A DNA stretch of 64,000 nt from a bacterium (GTDB taxonomy: Bacteria; CAIWAD01), in the NCBI GenBank assembly GCA_030429345.1, contig JAUIFJ010000010.1, forward strand, positions 62,001-126,000, given 5' to 3'. The translations under genes were made by a program, and so were the position numbers. The notes below the pieces were generated by a model that did no database searches, had not been told where the DNA came from, and saw only the letters and a program-made list of their open reading frames with translations. Below are positions 9,269 through 17,932 of this stretch, one piece after another (positions within the stretch are counted from its first letter, which is position 1; each line of letters begins with the position of its first letter).

Positions 9269-10267
9269 TCAGTGCAGCGGCTCCAGGTAGCACACGGAAA
9301 ACAGCTCTTCCGGATCGCTCCATGTCCGACGGACGGCGAGGCTGGCGCGATCCGCCAGCCGGGCCAGGCTGTCCGGTGTATACTTCCACGAGTTCTCCGT
9401 ATGGATCCGTTCCCCGGCGCGGAACGAAACGAGCTGGCCGCCCAGCGCCGCCTCGTGCTCTCTCAGGCAGAGCAGGTGCATCTCGATGCGGCGTTTCACG
9501 CTGTCGTAGAAGGCCATGTGGCGGAAATCCGTGCGACGAAGCTGTCCCTCCAGCAGGCTGTTGATCCGGTCGATCAGGTGCAGGTTGAATTCGGCGGTGA
9601 TGCCGCGTGCGTCATTGTAGGCCGCTTCCAGGCGCGCCGTGTCCTTGTGGCGATCCACGCCCAGGATCATCCCGCCCTCCGGACCGACCCAGCGCCGCCA
9701 GCGATCGAGGAAGGCCGCCGCCGCCTGCGGGTCCATGTTGCCGATCGTCGAACCGGGATAGAACAGGATCCGCCTCCCCGCGGGAAGGTTCGTCGGCATG
9801 CCGCCCGGCCGCGTGAAATCCGAACACAGGGCATGCACCTTGAGCCAGGGGTTCTCCGCGGCCAGCTCGATGGCCGTCCGCCGCAGGAAGTCGGCGCTGA
9901 TGTCCTGTGGCACGAAGACAGCGGGGCGCAGGGCCTGCAGCAGCAGGCGCACCTTGCGGCAGCTGCCGCAGCCCGGTTCGAGCAGGATGCTTCCCTGTCC
10001 CGCCACCTCGGCGATCTCCCCGGCCCGGGAGCGCAGGACGCGCTCCTCCGTGCGGGTCGGGTAGTACTCGGGCAGGCGCGTGATCTGCTCGAAGAGACGG
10101 CTGCCGTAGTCGTCGTAGAAGAACTTGGGGGGAATGCTCTTTTCTGCTTCCAGCAGGCCTGCCAGCAGTTCCTGCCGGCTGTCGGTCAGGGCGGGGTGGC
10201 GGTCCTCGAAGACCAGGTTGCGCGGCCCGGGATGCTGAAGGGCCGTCGAGAGCTGTGTGTGATGCAT
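9269..10267 (-). CDS. egtD: L-histidine N-alpha-methyltransferase EgtD
   Basis: The 332-residue protein carries the EgtD hallmark YDDYGSRLFEQITRLPEYYP, followed by TRTEERVL, the SAM-binding loop LLEPGCGSCRK, and FYPGSTIGN. In the ergothioneine pathway EgtD makes hercynine from histidine with three SAM-derived methyl groups. The start was set at ATG 10267, two bases after the egtB stop, giving a standard length. It is the second gene of a two-gene egtB-egtD operon on the minus strand. No egtC, egtE or rhodanese-type eanB is in the window, so the C-S lyase step must be encoded elsewhere or be spontaneous. Confidence 0.95.
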   Translation of the reverse strand: MHHTQLSTALQHPGPRNLVFEDRHPALTDSRQELLAGLLEAEKSIPPKFFYDDYGSRLFEQITRLPEYYPTRTEERVLRSRAGEIAEVAGQGSILLEPGCGSCRKVRLLLQALRPAVFVPQDISADFLRRTAIELAAENPWLKVHALCSDFTRPGGMPTNLPAGRRILFYPGSTIGNMDPQAAAAFLDRWRRWVGPEGGMILGVDRHKDTARLEAAYNDARGITAEFNLHLIDRINSLLEGQLRRTDFRHMAFYDSVKRRIEMHLLCLREHEAALGGQLVSFRAGERIHTENSWKYTPDSLARLADRASLAVRRTWSDPEELFSVCYLEPLH

Positions 10268-10269
10268 GA

Positions 10270-11544
10270 TCAGGCCTCCCTTGCCAGTCGAATGCCTGCG
10301 CACTGCCAGCGATCGGCGGGGTAGAAGAAGTTGCGGTAGCTCGGCCGCAGCTGGGCCGGGGGGCTGTAGCACGATCCACCGCGAAGGACCCACTGGTTGC
10401 ACATGAACTTGCCGTTGTACTCGCCGATCACGCCTTCGGGAACCCGGTATCCGGGGTAGGGCCGGTAGGCGCTGGCCGTCCACTGCCAGCAGCTGTCGTA
10501 GAACTGCCGCGGCCCCTGCCCGCCGTCTGCCCCGGGGTGCAGGTCGCAGGCGGGAAGAGTGGGGCGGCCGCCGTAGAGGGCGGCGGCGTGTTCCCACTCG
10601 GCCTCGGTCGGCAGGCGCGCCCCGGCGAAGCGGGCATAGGCATCGGCCTCGTAGGCGCTGAGGTGTGATACAGGAGCGGCGGGATCCCGTTCCCGCAGGC
10701 CGAAGAGCGTGTACTCCAGGGCCTTGCCCTCACGGTCGATCCAGTAGAGCGGCCGCTCGCGGCGGTTTCCGCTGATTTCTGCCCAGCCGTCCGACAACCA
10801 GAACTCGGGGCGCTCGTAGCCGCCCTCGTCCACGAAAGCCTGGTAGTCGGCGTTTGTGACCAGTCCTTCGGCAAGCTGGAAAGGGCGCAGCAGGACCGCG
10901 TGCCGCGGGCATTCGTTGTCGAAGGCGAAGTTCCCGGCCTGCATCGCTTCACCTGTTGCGCCGATTTCCACCTGGCCGCCGTCCTGGTCGAGCCAGCCTT
11001 CCCTGGCCGCGGAGGTCCCCGGAGCGAGCGCGGGGGCTTCGGCAATGGCGGGAAACAACGGATTGTGGAAGAGGCTGTACTTCAGGTCCGTCAGCAGCAG
11101 TTCCTGGTGCTGCATTTCGTGTTCCAGGCCCAGCCGGCAGCGGCGCAGGATCTCCCCGCCGGAAGCATGATCCGTCCTGTCAAGCAGCGCCGCCATGCCC
11201 TCATCGACGGCCTTGCGGTAGCGCAGGACCTCTTGCAGGCCCGGGCGCGACAGCAGCCCCCGCCGCTCGCGGGCGAAGGGGGTGCCGATGCCGTTGTAGT
11301 ACGAATTGAAGAGCTGCTCGTAGGCCGCGCAGGGCGGGGTCCACGACGGATCAAAGGGTTTCAGCAGGAAGGTCTCGAAGAACCAGCTGGTGTGCGCCAG
11401 GTGCCATTTCGGCGGACTGGTGAAGACTTCCGCCTGCAGCGAATGGTCCTCGACTTCCAGGCCGGCGCAGCGCCGCAGGCTTTCCTCGCGCACCCGGCCA
11501 TAGCGCACGGGCCATTCCAGCGAGTCGAGAGTGTCTGGATCCAT
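10270..11544 (-). CDS. egtB: Ergothioneine sulfoxide synthase EgtB
   Basis: The 424-residue protein combines an N-terminal DinB-like domain with a C-terminal formylglycine-generating-enzyme-like domain. The three-His iron site is visible: WHLAHTSWFFE (His51) and EHEMQHQELL (His142, His146), the HX3HXE pattern of EgtB. The C-terminal domain has WEHAA, WQWTASAY and LRGGSCYSP. The enzyme joins hercynine to gamma-glutamylcysteine or cysteine using O2. Which thiol is used depends on active-site residues I cannot assign safely. The start at 11544 (MDPDTLDSLEW) was preferred to an upstream in-frame start because the latter adds residues unlike EgtB. Low-molecular-weight thiol chemistry suggests exposure to oxygen. 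Confidence 0.95.
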   Translation of the reverse strand: MDPDTLDSLEWPVRYGRVREESLRRCAGLEVEDHSLQAEVFTSPPKWHLAHTSWFFETFLLKPFDPSWTPPCAAYEQLFNSYYNGIGTPFARERRGLLSRPGLQEVLRYRKAVDEGMAALLDRTDHASGGEILRRCRLGLEHEMQHQELLLTDLKYSLFHNPLFPAIAEAPALAPGTSAAREGWLDQDGGQVEIGATGEAMQAGNFAFDNECPRHAVLLRPFQLAEGLVTNADYQAFVDEGGYERPEFWLSDGWAEISGNRRERPLYWIDREGKALEYTLFGLRERDPAAPVSHLSAYEADAYARFAGARLPTEAEWEHAAALYGGRPTLPACDLHPGADGGQGPRQFYDSCWQWTASAYRPYPGYRVPEGVIGEYNGKFMCNQWVLRGGSCYSPPAQLRPSYRNFFYPADRWQCAGIRLAREA

Positions 11545-11773
11545 GGGGCAGTCCCTTGTTTCGGCCGGGGCCAGGTCGCAGATCGCCGAAGAAGGCTTGC
11601 GACGTGCATAACAGTATGTAATACAAAAGCCGGTGCCGGCGTCATTCAATTCTTGCATTCAAGGCAGGAAATCAAAAGCCTTTTCCTGCGTCCCGCAATA
11701 CGGAAAAGGTTCTCTGCCAGTCCCAATGGGGCGACTCCAGGAGTCGCCGCAGGTGCAAACCCGCGGAACGGGA
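11545..11773. repeat. Intergenic gap with perfect hairpin between lptG and egtB
   Basis: This 229 bp gap between two minus-strand genes holds a perfect inverted repeat, GGCGACTCC (11730-11738) and GGAGTCGCC (11740-11748), and a weaker one, GCAGGAAA (11664-11671) with TTTTCCTGC (11681-11689). Neither has a clear T run on the minus strand. An AT-richer stretch around 11606-11632 is where an egtB promoter would be expected, but no convincing -35/-10 pair is seen. Confidence 0.5.
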
Positions 11774-12850
11774 TCAGGTATCCAGCCCCCGGTAGAGCGG
11801 CACGGTCAACAGCAGGAAGGCGATGTTGGGCAGCCAGCCGGCGAGCCAGGGATCGATCAGCCCGTTGTAGCCGAAGTTGCGGGCGAAGACCTGGCTGCCG
11901 TAATACAGGAAGCAGCAGAGCAGGCTGATGCCGAAGCCGGCGCCGACACCGCTCAGGCTGCGCCTCATGGCGATGGGCACTCCGAAGAGCACGATCACCA
12001 GGTTGGCGAAGGGCGTCGCCATCTTGACCATGCGGTCGACCTTCCAGCGTATCACGGGCGCGCCCGCCTGTTCCTGGCGGTCGATGAAGGACTGCAGGTC
12101 CTTCAGGTCCATCTCTTCCGGCTTGGCGCGCAGGTTGCGGATGTCGTCCGGATCCAGGTGCAGGCGCGGCAGGGCCAGGCTGTCGAAGGCCTGCCACTGG
12201 TTCCCGCTCCCCATGAGTCGTTCCACGCCCTGGTGGAAACTCCAGCCCGCGCCCTCATGGAAGCGCACCGCGTCCGCGTCCAGGCGCCGGCTGAGGCGCT
12301 GGTTCTCGAACTCGAGCCAGACCGCGCGGTTGCCTTCCCGCTTTTCCAGGTTGAAGTTCTCGAGCGCGAAAATGCTTTCCGAGTCGTTGCGGAAATAGAT
12401 CCGTCCGCTGTTCTGCAGAATGGTCGGAGGGCGCTTCTTGATGCGCGTCTGGTAGATCTCCTGCCGTTCGCGCGCCGTGTCCGGCACGATGGTCTCGCCG
12501 AGCCAGAGAATGCCCAGGCTGACCAGCAGGCCGGCAAAGGCCAGTTCCCGCAGGATGCGCAGGGGATTGACACCGCTGGCCTTGAGCGCCGTGATCTCGA
12601 AGGTGCGCACCAGTCCGCCCAGCGTGAAGGCCGTCGTCAGCAGCAGGGCCACCGGGGACATCAGGTAGACGATGTGCGGCGTATACAGCAGGTAGTAGCG
12701 CAGGATCTCGCCCTTGGGCGTGTTCGTGTCGATGAACTTGTCCAGGTGATCCATCAGGTCGACGGTGATGAAGACCATGATCGCCGAGGCCATGGTCACG
12801 AGGGCGATCGTGGCGAAGCGCTTGAGAATGTATCTCGTGATGATGCTCAC
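11774..12850 (-). CDS. lptG: LPS export permease LptG (YjgP/YjgQ family)
   Basis: The 358-residue protein has the LptF/LptG topology: three N-terminal membrane helices (about residues 10-120, including MSPVALLLTTAFTLGGL and the conserved EITALKASG), a periplasmic beta-jellyroll region, and three C-terminal helices (about 270-355). It would form the inner-membrane half of the LptB2FG transporter that extracts LPS. It overlaps the upstream lptF-like gene by 4 bp (ATGA), showing coupled translation. Assigning G rather than F rests on its position as second gene, on the shorter length and on sequence feel, so the two names could be swapped. lptB, lptC and lptA are not in the window. Confidence 0.85.
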   Translation of the reverse strand: MSIITRYILKRFATIALVTMASAIMVFITVDLMDHLDKFIDTNTPKGEILRYYLLYTPHIVYLMSPVALLLTTAFTLGGLVRTFEITALKASGVNPLRILRELAFAGLLVSLGILWLGETIVPDTARERQEIYQTRIKKRPPTILQNSGRIYFRNDSESIFALENFNLEKREGNRAVWLEFENQRLSRRLDADAVRFHEGAGWSFHQGVERLMGSGNQWQAFDSLALPRLHLDPDDIRNLRAKPEEMDLKDLQSFIDRQEQAGAPVIRWKVDRMVKMATPFANLVIVLFGVPIAMRRSLSGVGAGFGISLLCCFLYYGSQVFARNFGYNGLIDPWLAGWLPNIAFLLLTVPLYRGLDT

Positions 12851-14115
12851 GACGCGTCCTTCCCCTCGCTTTCCTCGCGCAGGGCCTGCGCCAGGTTCGC
12901 CATGGCCTTCTCTTCCGCCTGGTCCTGTTCACTGTCTGTCGCACGGGAGCCGCGGAAGAGGCGGGTGATCCAGCCCGGCAGCTGGAAGGGCGTTCCCTCG
13001 CGGACCGCCGAGCGCAACAGGTGGAGCCCCAGCAGGCCGAGCAGCAGGTTGGGCGTCCACATGGCGATCCAGGGCGGCACGAAGCCGCGGTCGGCAAGGT
13101 CCTCCCCGCCGATCAGGAAGATCCAGTAGATCAGGAAGAAGATCACGCTGAGCATGCCGCTGACCACCAGGCTGCCGCTGCCGGACTTGATGCCCAGCGG
13201 CCCGCCGATCAGCACGAAGATCGCGATCGCCACCGGAATGGTGAACTTCTTGTGGATCTCCACCTCGTAGGTCCGGATCTGGCGCGCGTGTTTCACGGGA
13301 TCCGCCTCTTTCCAGGCGTTCACCCGCGCCAGCAGCTGGGGCAGGGTCTGCTCGCGCTCGCCGCGGTACTTCGAGGTCTGTCGGTGGATGACCATGTTCC
13401 TGGCGGGAATGATGATGTGCGACTCGCGGTAGTCCAGGCGGCTGTACTCGCCCTCCTTGCGCCAGTCCCTTCGGTGGATCTGCCCGGAGAAGAGGCTCAG
13501 GTCGAAGGAGGCCGTGTTCTCGTCGAAGCCCAGATCGGCGCTGTCGGCCTGGATCGTCGTGTGCACACGGCGCTCGTTCTCGTCGAAGATGGTGACGCCG
13601 AACATGCGCTGGGTCTCGTTGTCGATGCGCTCGGCGTGGATCACATAGCCCGGCACCTCGACCAGGAAGAGGCCCTCTTCCATCTGCACCGTGGGCTGCT
13701 TGCGGTAGATCGTCTTGCGCAGCAGGCTCGACTTGTAGTTGAAATCCGGCAGGACCCAGCTGTTGTAGACGATCATCCCCCCCGTCAGCAGCAGGCTGCC
13801 CAGCATGACGGGGCGGATCAGTTTCCAGACGCCGATGCCGCTGGACTTGAGCGCCGTGATCTCCATGTCCCCGGCCAGGCGCCCGAAGGCCATCAGGCTC
13901 GAGATCAGCACCGCCATCGGCACGGCCAGCGCCAGGATCCAGGCCATGTTGTAGACGAAGAACTCGGCGATCAGTCCCCCCGGCAGGCCCTTACCGAGAA
14001 TCCGGCCCAGCACTTGGAAGGCGAAATTGAGCATGAACAGGAAGAGGATCAGCAGCAGGCTGTAAAGGAAAGGCGCGAGGTGTTCGCGAAGAATGTATCT
14101 CGAAAGTTTCGACAA
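12847..14115 (-). CDS. lptF: LPS export permease LptF (YjgP/YjgQ family)
   Basis: The 422-residue protein shares the LptF/LptG architecture: an N-terminal helix block with SRYILREHLAPF, then AVPMAVLISSLMAFGRLAGD and MEITALKSSG, a central periplasmic domain (about residues 130-270) and C-terminal helices (GGPLGIKSGSG, then membrane segments near 310-385). A charged, probably cytoplasmic tail of about 45 residues follows. It pairs with the adjacent gene to move lipopolysaccharide from the inner membrane into the periplasmic bridge. It is the first gene of the operon; the start at 14115 matches the usual N-terminus. The gap upstream holds repeats but no obvious promoter consensus. Confidence 0.88.
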   Translation of the reverse strand: MSKLSRYILREHLAPFLYSLLLILFLFMLNFAFQVLGRILGKGLPGGLIAEFFVYNMAWILALAVPMAVLISSLMAFGRLAGDMEITALKSSGIGVWKLIRPVMLGSLLLTGGMIVYNSWVLPDFNYKSSLLRKTIYRKQPTVQMEEGLFLVEVPGYVIHAERIDNETQRMFGVTIFDENERRVHTTIQADSADLGFDENTASFDLSLFSGQIHRRDWRKEGEYSRLDYRESHIIIPARNMVIHRQTSKYRGEREQTLPQLLARVNAWKEADPVKHARQIRTYEVEIHKKFTIPVAIAIFVLIGGPLGIKSGSGSLVVSGMLSVIFFLIYWIFLIGGEDLADRGFVPPWIAMWTPNLLLGLLGLHLLRSAVREGTPFQLPGWITRLFRGSRATDSEQDQAEEKAMANLAQALREESEGKDAS

Positions 14116-14171
14116 GATTCAGCCAGTCCCTTTTTCAACTCGCTATCGCTGCGCGCACGCAGGCGTGCGCG

Positions 14172-14432
14172 ATCGGGATCGCTATCGACATGCGCCCCTG
14201 GATCACGGTTTCCTCAATCGGTCGACCGACCTCTTCACCTGGTCGAAAGGCCTTCGATTCTCCGCCACCGTGTGGATCCCCGCCTTCGCGGGGAGGACGG
14301 AGTGGGAGTGCAGCGTTCTCCTTGCCGGCGGGAACTTGCTGGTAGTGATCCAGAAGGAGGCCTCTACGCGAGTCCGCGGCGAAGCCGTGTCCAGTGCCTG
14401 CCATCGATAGCGATAGCGATAGCGATCCCGAT
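14172..14432. repeat. Inverted repeat pair with GATAGC hexamer array in the lptF upstream gap
   Basis: A 16 bp perfect inverted repeat (14172-14187 and 14417-14432, core CGATAGCGATCCCGAT) brackets about 230 bp. The right arm is part of a short GATAGC tandem run (14404-14438). A TCCCCGC/GCGGGGA hairpin at 14277-14294 lies between the arms. This fills most of the 451 bp between the lptF start (14115) and the end of the Bax-inhibitor gene (14567). No ORF there looks genuine. These look like dispersed intergenic repeats. Confidence 0.6.
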
Positions 14433-14502
14433 AGCGATGAGGATTCCGCGTGCCGGCGCAATGCAGAATGTACGGCATCGACTGCTTTGGGGTTGCCGGG
14501 TT

Positions 14503-14539
14503 GAAAAAGAACTGCCCGCCTCGTGGAAGAGGCGGGCAG
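14503..14539 (-). terminator. Rho-independent terminator of the BI-1 gene
   Basis: An 11 bp perfect stem, CTGCCCGCCTC (14512-14522) with GAGGCGGGCAG (14529-14539), has a 6 nt loop. Read on the minus strand, it is followed by TTCTTTTTC, matching transcription coming out of the gene that ends at 14567. The plus-strand side also has TTGTTTTC, so weak two-way function is possible. Confidence 0.85.
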
Positions 14540-14566
14540 GTTGTTTTCTGTGGGATTCGTTCCAAC

Positions 14567-15250
14567 CTACTCCCGGTTCCCGCCCAGCAGGTTCAGGATG
14601 AAGAGGAAGAGGTTGAAGATGTCGAGGAAGATCGACAGCGCCGCCTGGGTCGGCGGAATGTAGGTGCTGCTGTTCATCACCCGGCCCAGGTCATAGAGCA
14701 GGAAGCCGTTGAAGAGCAGGACGCCGACGGCCGACAGGCCCATGGCCAGCGCCGAACTGCCGATGAAGAGGTTCAGCAGCATCACCCCGATCATCGTCAG
14801 CAGACCGATGAAGAGGAAGCCGCCCATGAAGCTGAAGTCCTTCTTGCTGACCCAGGTGTAGACCGCCAGCGCGGTGACATTGATCGCCGTCAGCGCGACC
14901 GCGTTGCCCAGGATCTGCGGACCTCCCACGCTGTGGGTGTAGAAGTACATCAGCGGGCCGATCAGAAGGCCCATGCCGAAGCTGAAGGCGAAATAGGCCG
15001 TGCCGGCATGACGCCCCGTACTGGCCTTCTGCGCCCAGAAAACCAGGCCGATCATCACCGCCAGGTGAATGAACCAGCCCAGGCCGGCAATGACCTGCAC
15101 CACGCCGTCCATCATGCCGACGCGGGCGCCGATGAAGGCGGTGGCAAGACCCGTGGCAACATAGCCCAGCACTCGGCGGGTGTAGGCCACGCGCAGATCC
15201 GCGCTCATGGCGCGCAGGGAAGTGGTGTGGGCGGCAGTGAAGTCGTTCAT
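14567..15250 (-). CDS. Bax inhibitor-1 (BI-1/YccA) family membrane protein
   Basis: The 227-residue protein has seven hydrophobic segments, and its C-terminus is typical of the family (STYIPPTQAALSIFLDIFNL, then FLFILNLLGG). The N-terminal roughly 25 residues are cytoplasmic. Bacterial members include YccA, which modulates FtsH, and YetJ, a pH-sensitive calcium leak channel; which role applies here is not visible. The start at 15250 was chosen because AAGGAG precedes it at good spacing; an upstream extension has no such site. The gene is followed by a strong terminator and appears to be monocistronic. Confidence 0.85.
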   Translation of the reverse strand: MNDFTAAHTTSLRAMSADLRVAYTRRVLGYVATGLATAFIGARVGMMDGVVQVIAGLGWFIHLAVMIGLVFWAQKASTGRHAGTAYFAFSFGMGLLIGPLMYFYTHSVGGPQILGNAVALTAINVTALAVYTWVSKKDFSFMGGFLFIGLLTMIGVMLLNLFIGSSALAMGLSAVGVLLFNGFLLYDLGRVMNSSTYIPPTQAALSIFLDIFNLFLFILNLLGGNRE

Positions 15251-15331
15251 CGTTTCCTTTCTCCTTCTGTGACGTGCAGAATATACCCCATTCCAGGTGC
15301 CGGGTTTCACGGATTCGTCAGAATCGAAGGC

Positions 15332-16024
15332 CTATCCGTCGAGATCGCCCAGAGGGGGCCGCAGGACCAGTTCCTCCGGGACGATACCCTGCGGCTGGAG
15401 CAGGATCGCGCAGAGGCTCTTCGCCAGTTCCTCGGGGTCCATGATCCGCTCGCCCAGGCGCTCGCCTTCTTCGCCCCAGGCCGGTGTGCGGGTCGCGCCG
15501 GGCAGCACATTGCAGACGGAGATGCCCTCTTCGCGCAGTTCCTCGCGCAGGCACTGCATGGCCATGCGCAGGCCGGCCTTGCTGGCGCCGTAGACGCTGC
15601 AGCCGGGAAAGACGGTTTCCGCCGCCACGCTCAGAATGTTGACGATGCGCGCGCCCCGCTCGAGCAGGCCCTGCCCGTAGAGTTCTCGCGTCAGCAGGAG
15701 CGGCGCTTCCAGGTTGAGGCGCAGCATGCGCCGCAGGCGGTCCTCGTCCTGGGACAGCAGGGGCGCGGCCTCGAAGACACCCGCATTGTGCACCAGGAGA
15801 TCCAGGGGGCCTTCGGCCGCCAGGTTCCGGGCCAGCCGTCCCAGCTGCTCCCGCTCGCAGAGATCCGCGGGCAGGCAATGCATCTCCCTGAATCCGCCGG
15901 CGGTTTCCTTCAGCGCCTTTTCCCGCCGGCCGCAGATCCAGGTCCGGAAACCCTGGCGGGCCAGTTCCCTGGCCAGTTCCCGTCCGATCCCGCTGCCGCC
16001 GCCAGTGACCAGGGCCTGCCGCAT
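15332..16024 (-). CDS. Short-chain dehydrogenase/reductase
   Basis: The 230-residue protein is a classical SDR: nucleotide-binding TGGGSGIG (residues 8-15), NAG after a core strand (LLVHNAGVF), catalytic Ser in ILSVAAE, and YGASKAG with the Tyr/Lys pair. The cofactor region CGRREK, with Arg after the second strand, hints at NADPH. The substrate is unknown. The start was set at 16024 because AAAGGAG lies just upstream. It is divergent from the HDOD gene to its right across 151 bp, which probably holds both promoters. Confidence 0.88.
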   Translation of the reverse strand: MRQALVTGGGSGIGRELARELARQGFRTWICGRREKALKETAGGFREMHCLPADLCEREQLGRLARNLAAEGPLDLLVHNAGVFEAAPLLSQDEDRLRRMLRLNLEAPLLLTRELYGQGLLERGARIVNILSVAAETVFPGCSVYGASKAGLRMAMQCLREELREEGISVCNVLPGATRTPAWGEEGERLGERIMDPEELAKSLCAILLQPQGIVPEELVLRPPLGDLDG

Positions 16025-16175
16025 GCCGTGCTCCTTTCTTCTTCTGCCGAAGGGCCGAGGCCGCTTCAATCGTCCCCGGCCGCGCGCCGATACTCAACAT
16101 GCCGGAAGCGCAAGGTAGAGCATTCCGGATGCGCGGAAGTGAACTGGAAGCGAAGCCGGTTCGAAAGGAGAGACC

Positions 16176-17030
16176 GTGAGCAAGCGAGACGAGATTCTTG
16201 AGCACCTGAAGACCTTGAAGGGCCTTCCCGCCTCGACGGTGGAGGCCTTCCGCCTGCTGAACGACCCGGGTTTCGATCTGCATGAACTGGCTCACGCCAT
16301 CGAGTTCGATCCGGGCATGACCGTCAACCTGCTGCGTATGGCCAATTCCTCCTATTTCGGGCTGACGCGCGAGATCAGCACGGTGCAGGAGGCCATCATG
16401 CGGCTGGGGCTGCGCAACCTCTTCAATGTACTGGTCACCAGCAGCGCGGCTCCCATGTTCCAGCGCTCCGTCAGCGGGTATGAGATCCCGGCGGGCAAGC
16501 TCTGGGCCCAGGCTGTTGCCACGGCTGTGGCGACGGACAAGCTGGCCGTCGCCTGCGACAAGGCGAGCCCCGACCTGGCCTTTACCACGGGCCTGCTGCT
16601 GGACATCGGCAAGCTGGCCTTGGCCACCTTTGTGGAAGTGGATGCCGAAGAGATCCTGGACCTGGTGGAACTGGACGACCTGAGTTTCGACGCCGCCGAG
16701 CGGGAGATCCTGGGCATTGACCATGCGGAAGTCGGCGCGATCCTGCTCAATCGCTGGCAGTTGCCGGGAGACCTCTGCGAGGCCGTGCGCTGGCACCATC
16801 GACCGGAACTCGCTTCCCGGGACAGCCTGGTCCTGGACCTGGCGCATCTGGCCGATCGTCTGGCCCACGTCAGCGGCATTGGTCTGGGTCTGGACGCCGG
16901 CCGCTATCACTACGCGGAAAGCTCCTTCCTGCGTTTGGGCTACAGTCGAGACCAGGACGGGCAGATCGTCGGCGAGATCCAGCAATCGCTGGAGGAACTG
17001 GACGGCCTCTTTGTCGGCCAGGAGGCCTGA
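16176..17030 (+). CDS. HDOD-domain signalling protein (first copy)
   Basis: The 284-residue product starts at GTG 16176, with AAGGAGAG upstream. An HDOD domain spans about residues 15-215 (LPASTVEAFRLLNDP, then DPGMTVNLLRMANSSYFG and RLGLRNLFNVLVTSS). HDOD domains resemble HD phosphodiesterases but usually lack the full metal site. Here GLLLDIGKLAL replaces the usual HDxG, so hydrolysis is unlikely. The domain often acts as a scaffold in chemosensory and c-di-GMP circuits. A paralogue lies at 25799-26647, closely similar over its whole length. Together they bracket the plus-strand chemotaxis genes. It converges with a CheY-like gene across a bidirectional terminator. Confidence 0.88.
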   Translation: MSKRDEILEHLKTLKGLPASTVEAFRLLNDPGFDLHELAHAIEFDPGMTVNLLRMANSSYFGLTREISTVQEAIMRLGLRNLFNVLVTSSAAPMFQRSVSGYEIPAGKLWAQAVATAVATDKLAVACDKASPDLAFTTGLLLDIGKLALATFVEVDAEEILDLVELDDLSFDAAEREILGIDHAEVGAILLNRWQLPGDLCEAVRWHHRPELASRDSLVLDLAHLADRLAHVSGIGLGLDAGRYHYAESSFLRLGYSRDQDGQIVGEIQQSLEELDGLFVGQEA

Positions 17031-17150
17031 GCTTCCCAGGCAGAAGGGTTTCCGGCCCTCCTGCCTTCCCGCTTCTCCTGCTCCGCGCCTTCTTCCTCTG
17101 CGAAGAGGGGCGTGTGGAAGCGGGGAATCCCTTTCATTGCAACGAAAGAA

Positions 17151-17183
17151 AGCCCGCTTCGAAGGAGGTCCTTCGTGCGGGCT
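17151..17183. terminator. Bidirectional terminator between convergent HDOD and cheY-like genes
   Basis: AGCCCGC (17151-17157) pairs with GCGGGCT (17177-17183), and an inner CGAAGGA/TCCTTCG stem extends the hairpin. It is flanked by AACGAAAGAA on the left and GTCGTTCTC on the right, a modest T-rich tail on each strand. It sits in the 186 bp between two convergent genes. Confidence 0.7.
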
Positions 17184-17216
17184 GTCGTTCTCAAATCGCT
17201 GTAGTGCGCGCTCGGC

Positions 17217-17627
17217 TCAGACCGGGGAAGCCCCCGGGAGCAGGTGCAGGTCTTCCATCTGCTTGAGCAGCTGGCCCTTGGTGATCGGCTTGACCAGGTA
17301 GGCCTCGCATTGGGCGTTGAAGGCGTTCATCACGTTCCTGGGGTCGGACATGGCGGTGGTCATGATCACCTTGGCTCCCTTGCCGTCGGTGATGCCGTGT
17401 TCCGCCTCCTGGCATCGAATCGCTTTCAGGGCCTCCTGCCCGCTCATTGTCGGCATCATGATGTCCAGGCAGATCAGGTCGTAGGGCTGGTTCGCCGCCA
17501 GCGCCAGGCGAACGGCTTCCACGGCTTCCTGGCCGTCGGTCGCGATGTCGCATTCGCCGAACTCGTTCAGATGCTGGGTCAGCACACGCCGGGCGATGAA
17601 GTCGTCTTCGGTGATCAGGATTCGCAT
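17217..17627 (-). CDS. CheY-like single-domain response regulator (first copy)
   Basis: The 136-residue protein is a stand-alone receiver: acidic pocket EDD (residues 7-9), phospho-acceptor Asp55 in LICLDIMMP, Thr in MTTAMSD and Lys in LVKPIT. No output domain is present, so it acts by protein contact, as a CheY or phosphate sink. It is a close paralogue of the gene at 32893-33306, sharing the unusual SGQxALxxIRCxE stretch after the active Asp. Insertion of GITDGKGAKV before the fourth strand is shared in form (LAPKERARL). AGGA lies upstream of ATG 17627. The gene is divergent from cheA1, 305 bp away. Confidence 0.9.
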   Translation of the reverse strand: MRILITEDDFIARRVLTQHLNEFGECDIATDGQEAVEAVRLALAANQPYDLICLDIMMPTMSGQEALKAIRCQEAEHGITDGKGAKVIMTTAMSDPRNVMNAFNAQCEAYLVKPITKGQLLKQMEDLHLLPGASPV

Positions 17628-17932
17628 GGGATCCTCGCAGCTTCAGAAGGAAGAGTGCATGAGTCGCGGGAGAGGGCAAAGCCCGGCTTTGCGCGCAGGG
17701 GCCCTCGCGCCTCCCCTCCGTCCTTCTATCGGCGGATCACACCGCCAACTGGACTGGGGGATCGCCTTCGCCTTCAACAGAGAGTGTTTTCCTCGCTTTC
17801 GCCTTGTTCGGCAGGAAGCAAAGCGCCTTCGCCGGTTCAATTCCGAGAATTAGCCGCCCGATAAGCTGAACGAAACGGCCCGGATACCCGTCCCTGCCAC
17901 ATCGGCCCGGCAGAGGCCCCACAGGAGACCGC
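17628..17932 (+). promoter_or_regulatory. cheA1 upstream region with a weak sigma-28-like promoter
   Basis: This 305 bp gap between the divergent cheY-like gene and cheA1 has no credible ORF. At 17857-17864 it contains CCCGATAA, close to the flagellar sigma-28 -10 consensus GCCGATAA, with TCAA at 17837-17840, where TAAA would be expected. The spacing (16 bp) is plausible but the -35 match is poor. I see no operator-like repeat. Treat the promoter as a suggestion only. Confidence 0.25.

Noticed and set aside
10270-11658. Upstream in-frame start extending EgtB by about 38 residues
   Set aside because: The extra residues are unlike EgtB and cross the AT-richer, promoter-like stretch; the start at 11544 places the iron-binding His at residue 51 as in known enzymes.
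14116-14566. Small ORFs between lptF and the Bax-inhibitor gene
   Set aside because: They lie in inverted repeats and a terminator, and have no ribosome-binding sites or recognisable motifs.
17837-17864. Firm sigma-28 promoter for the chemotaxis operon
   Set aside because: The -10 word fits but the -35 word is poor, and no flagellar genes are present. It is kept only as a low-confidence suggestion.
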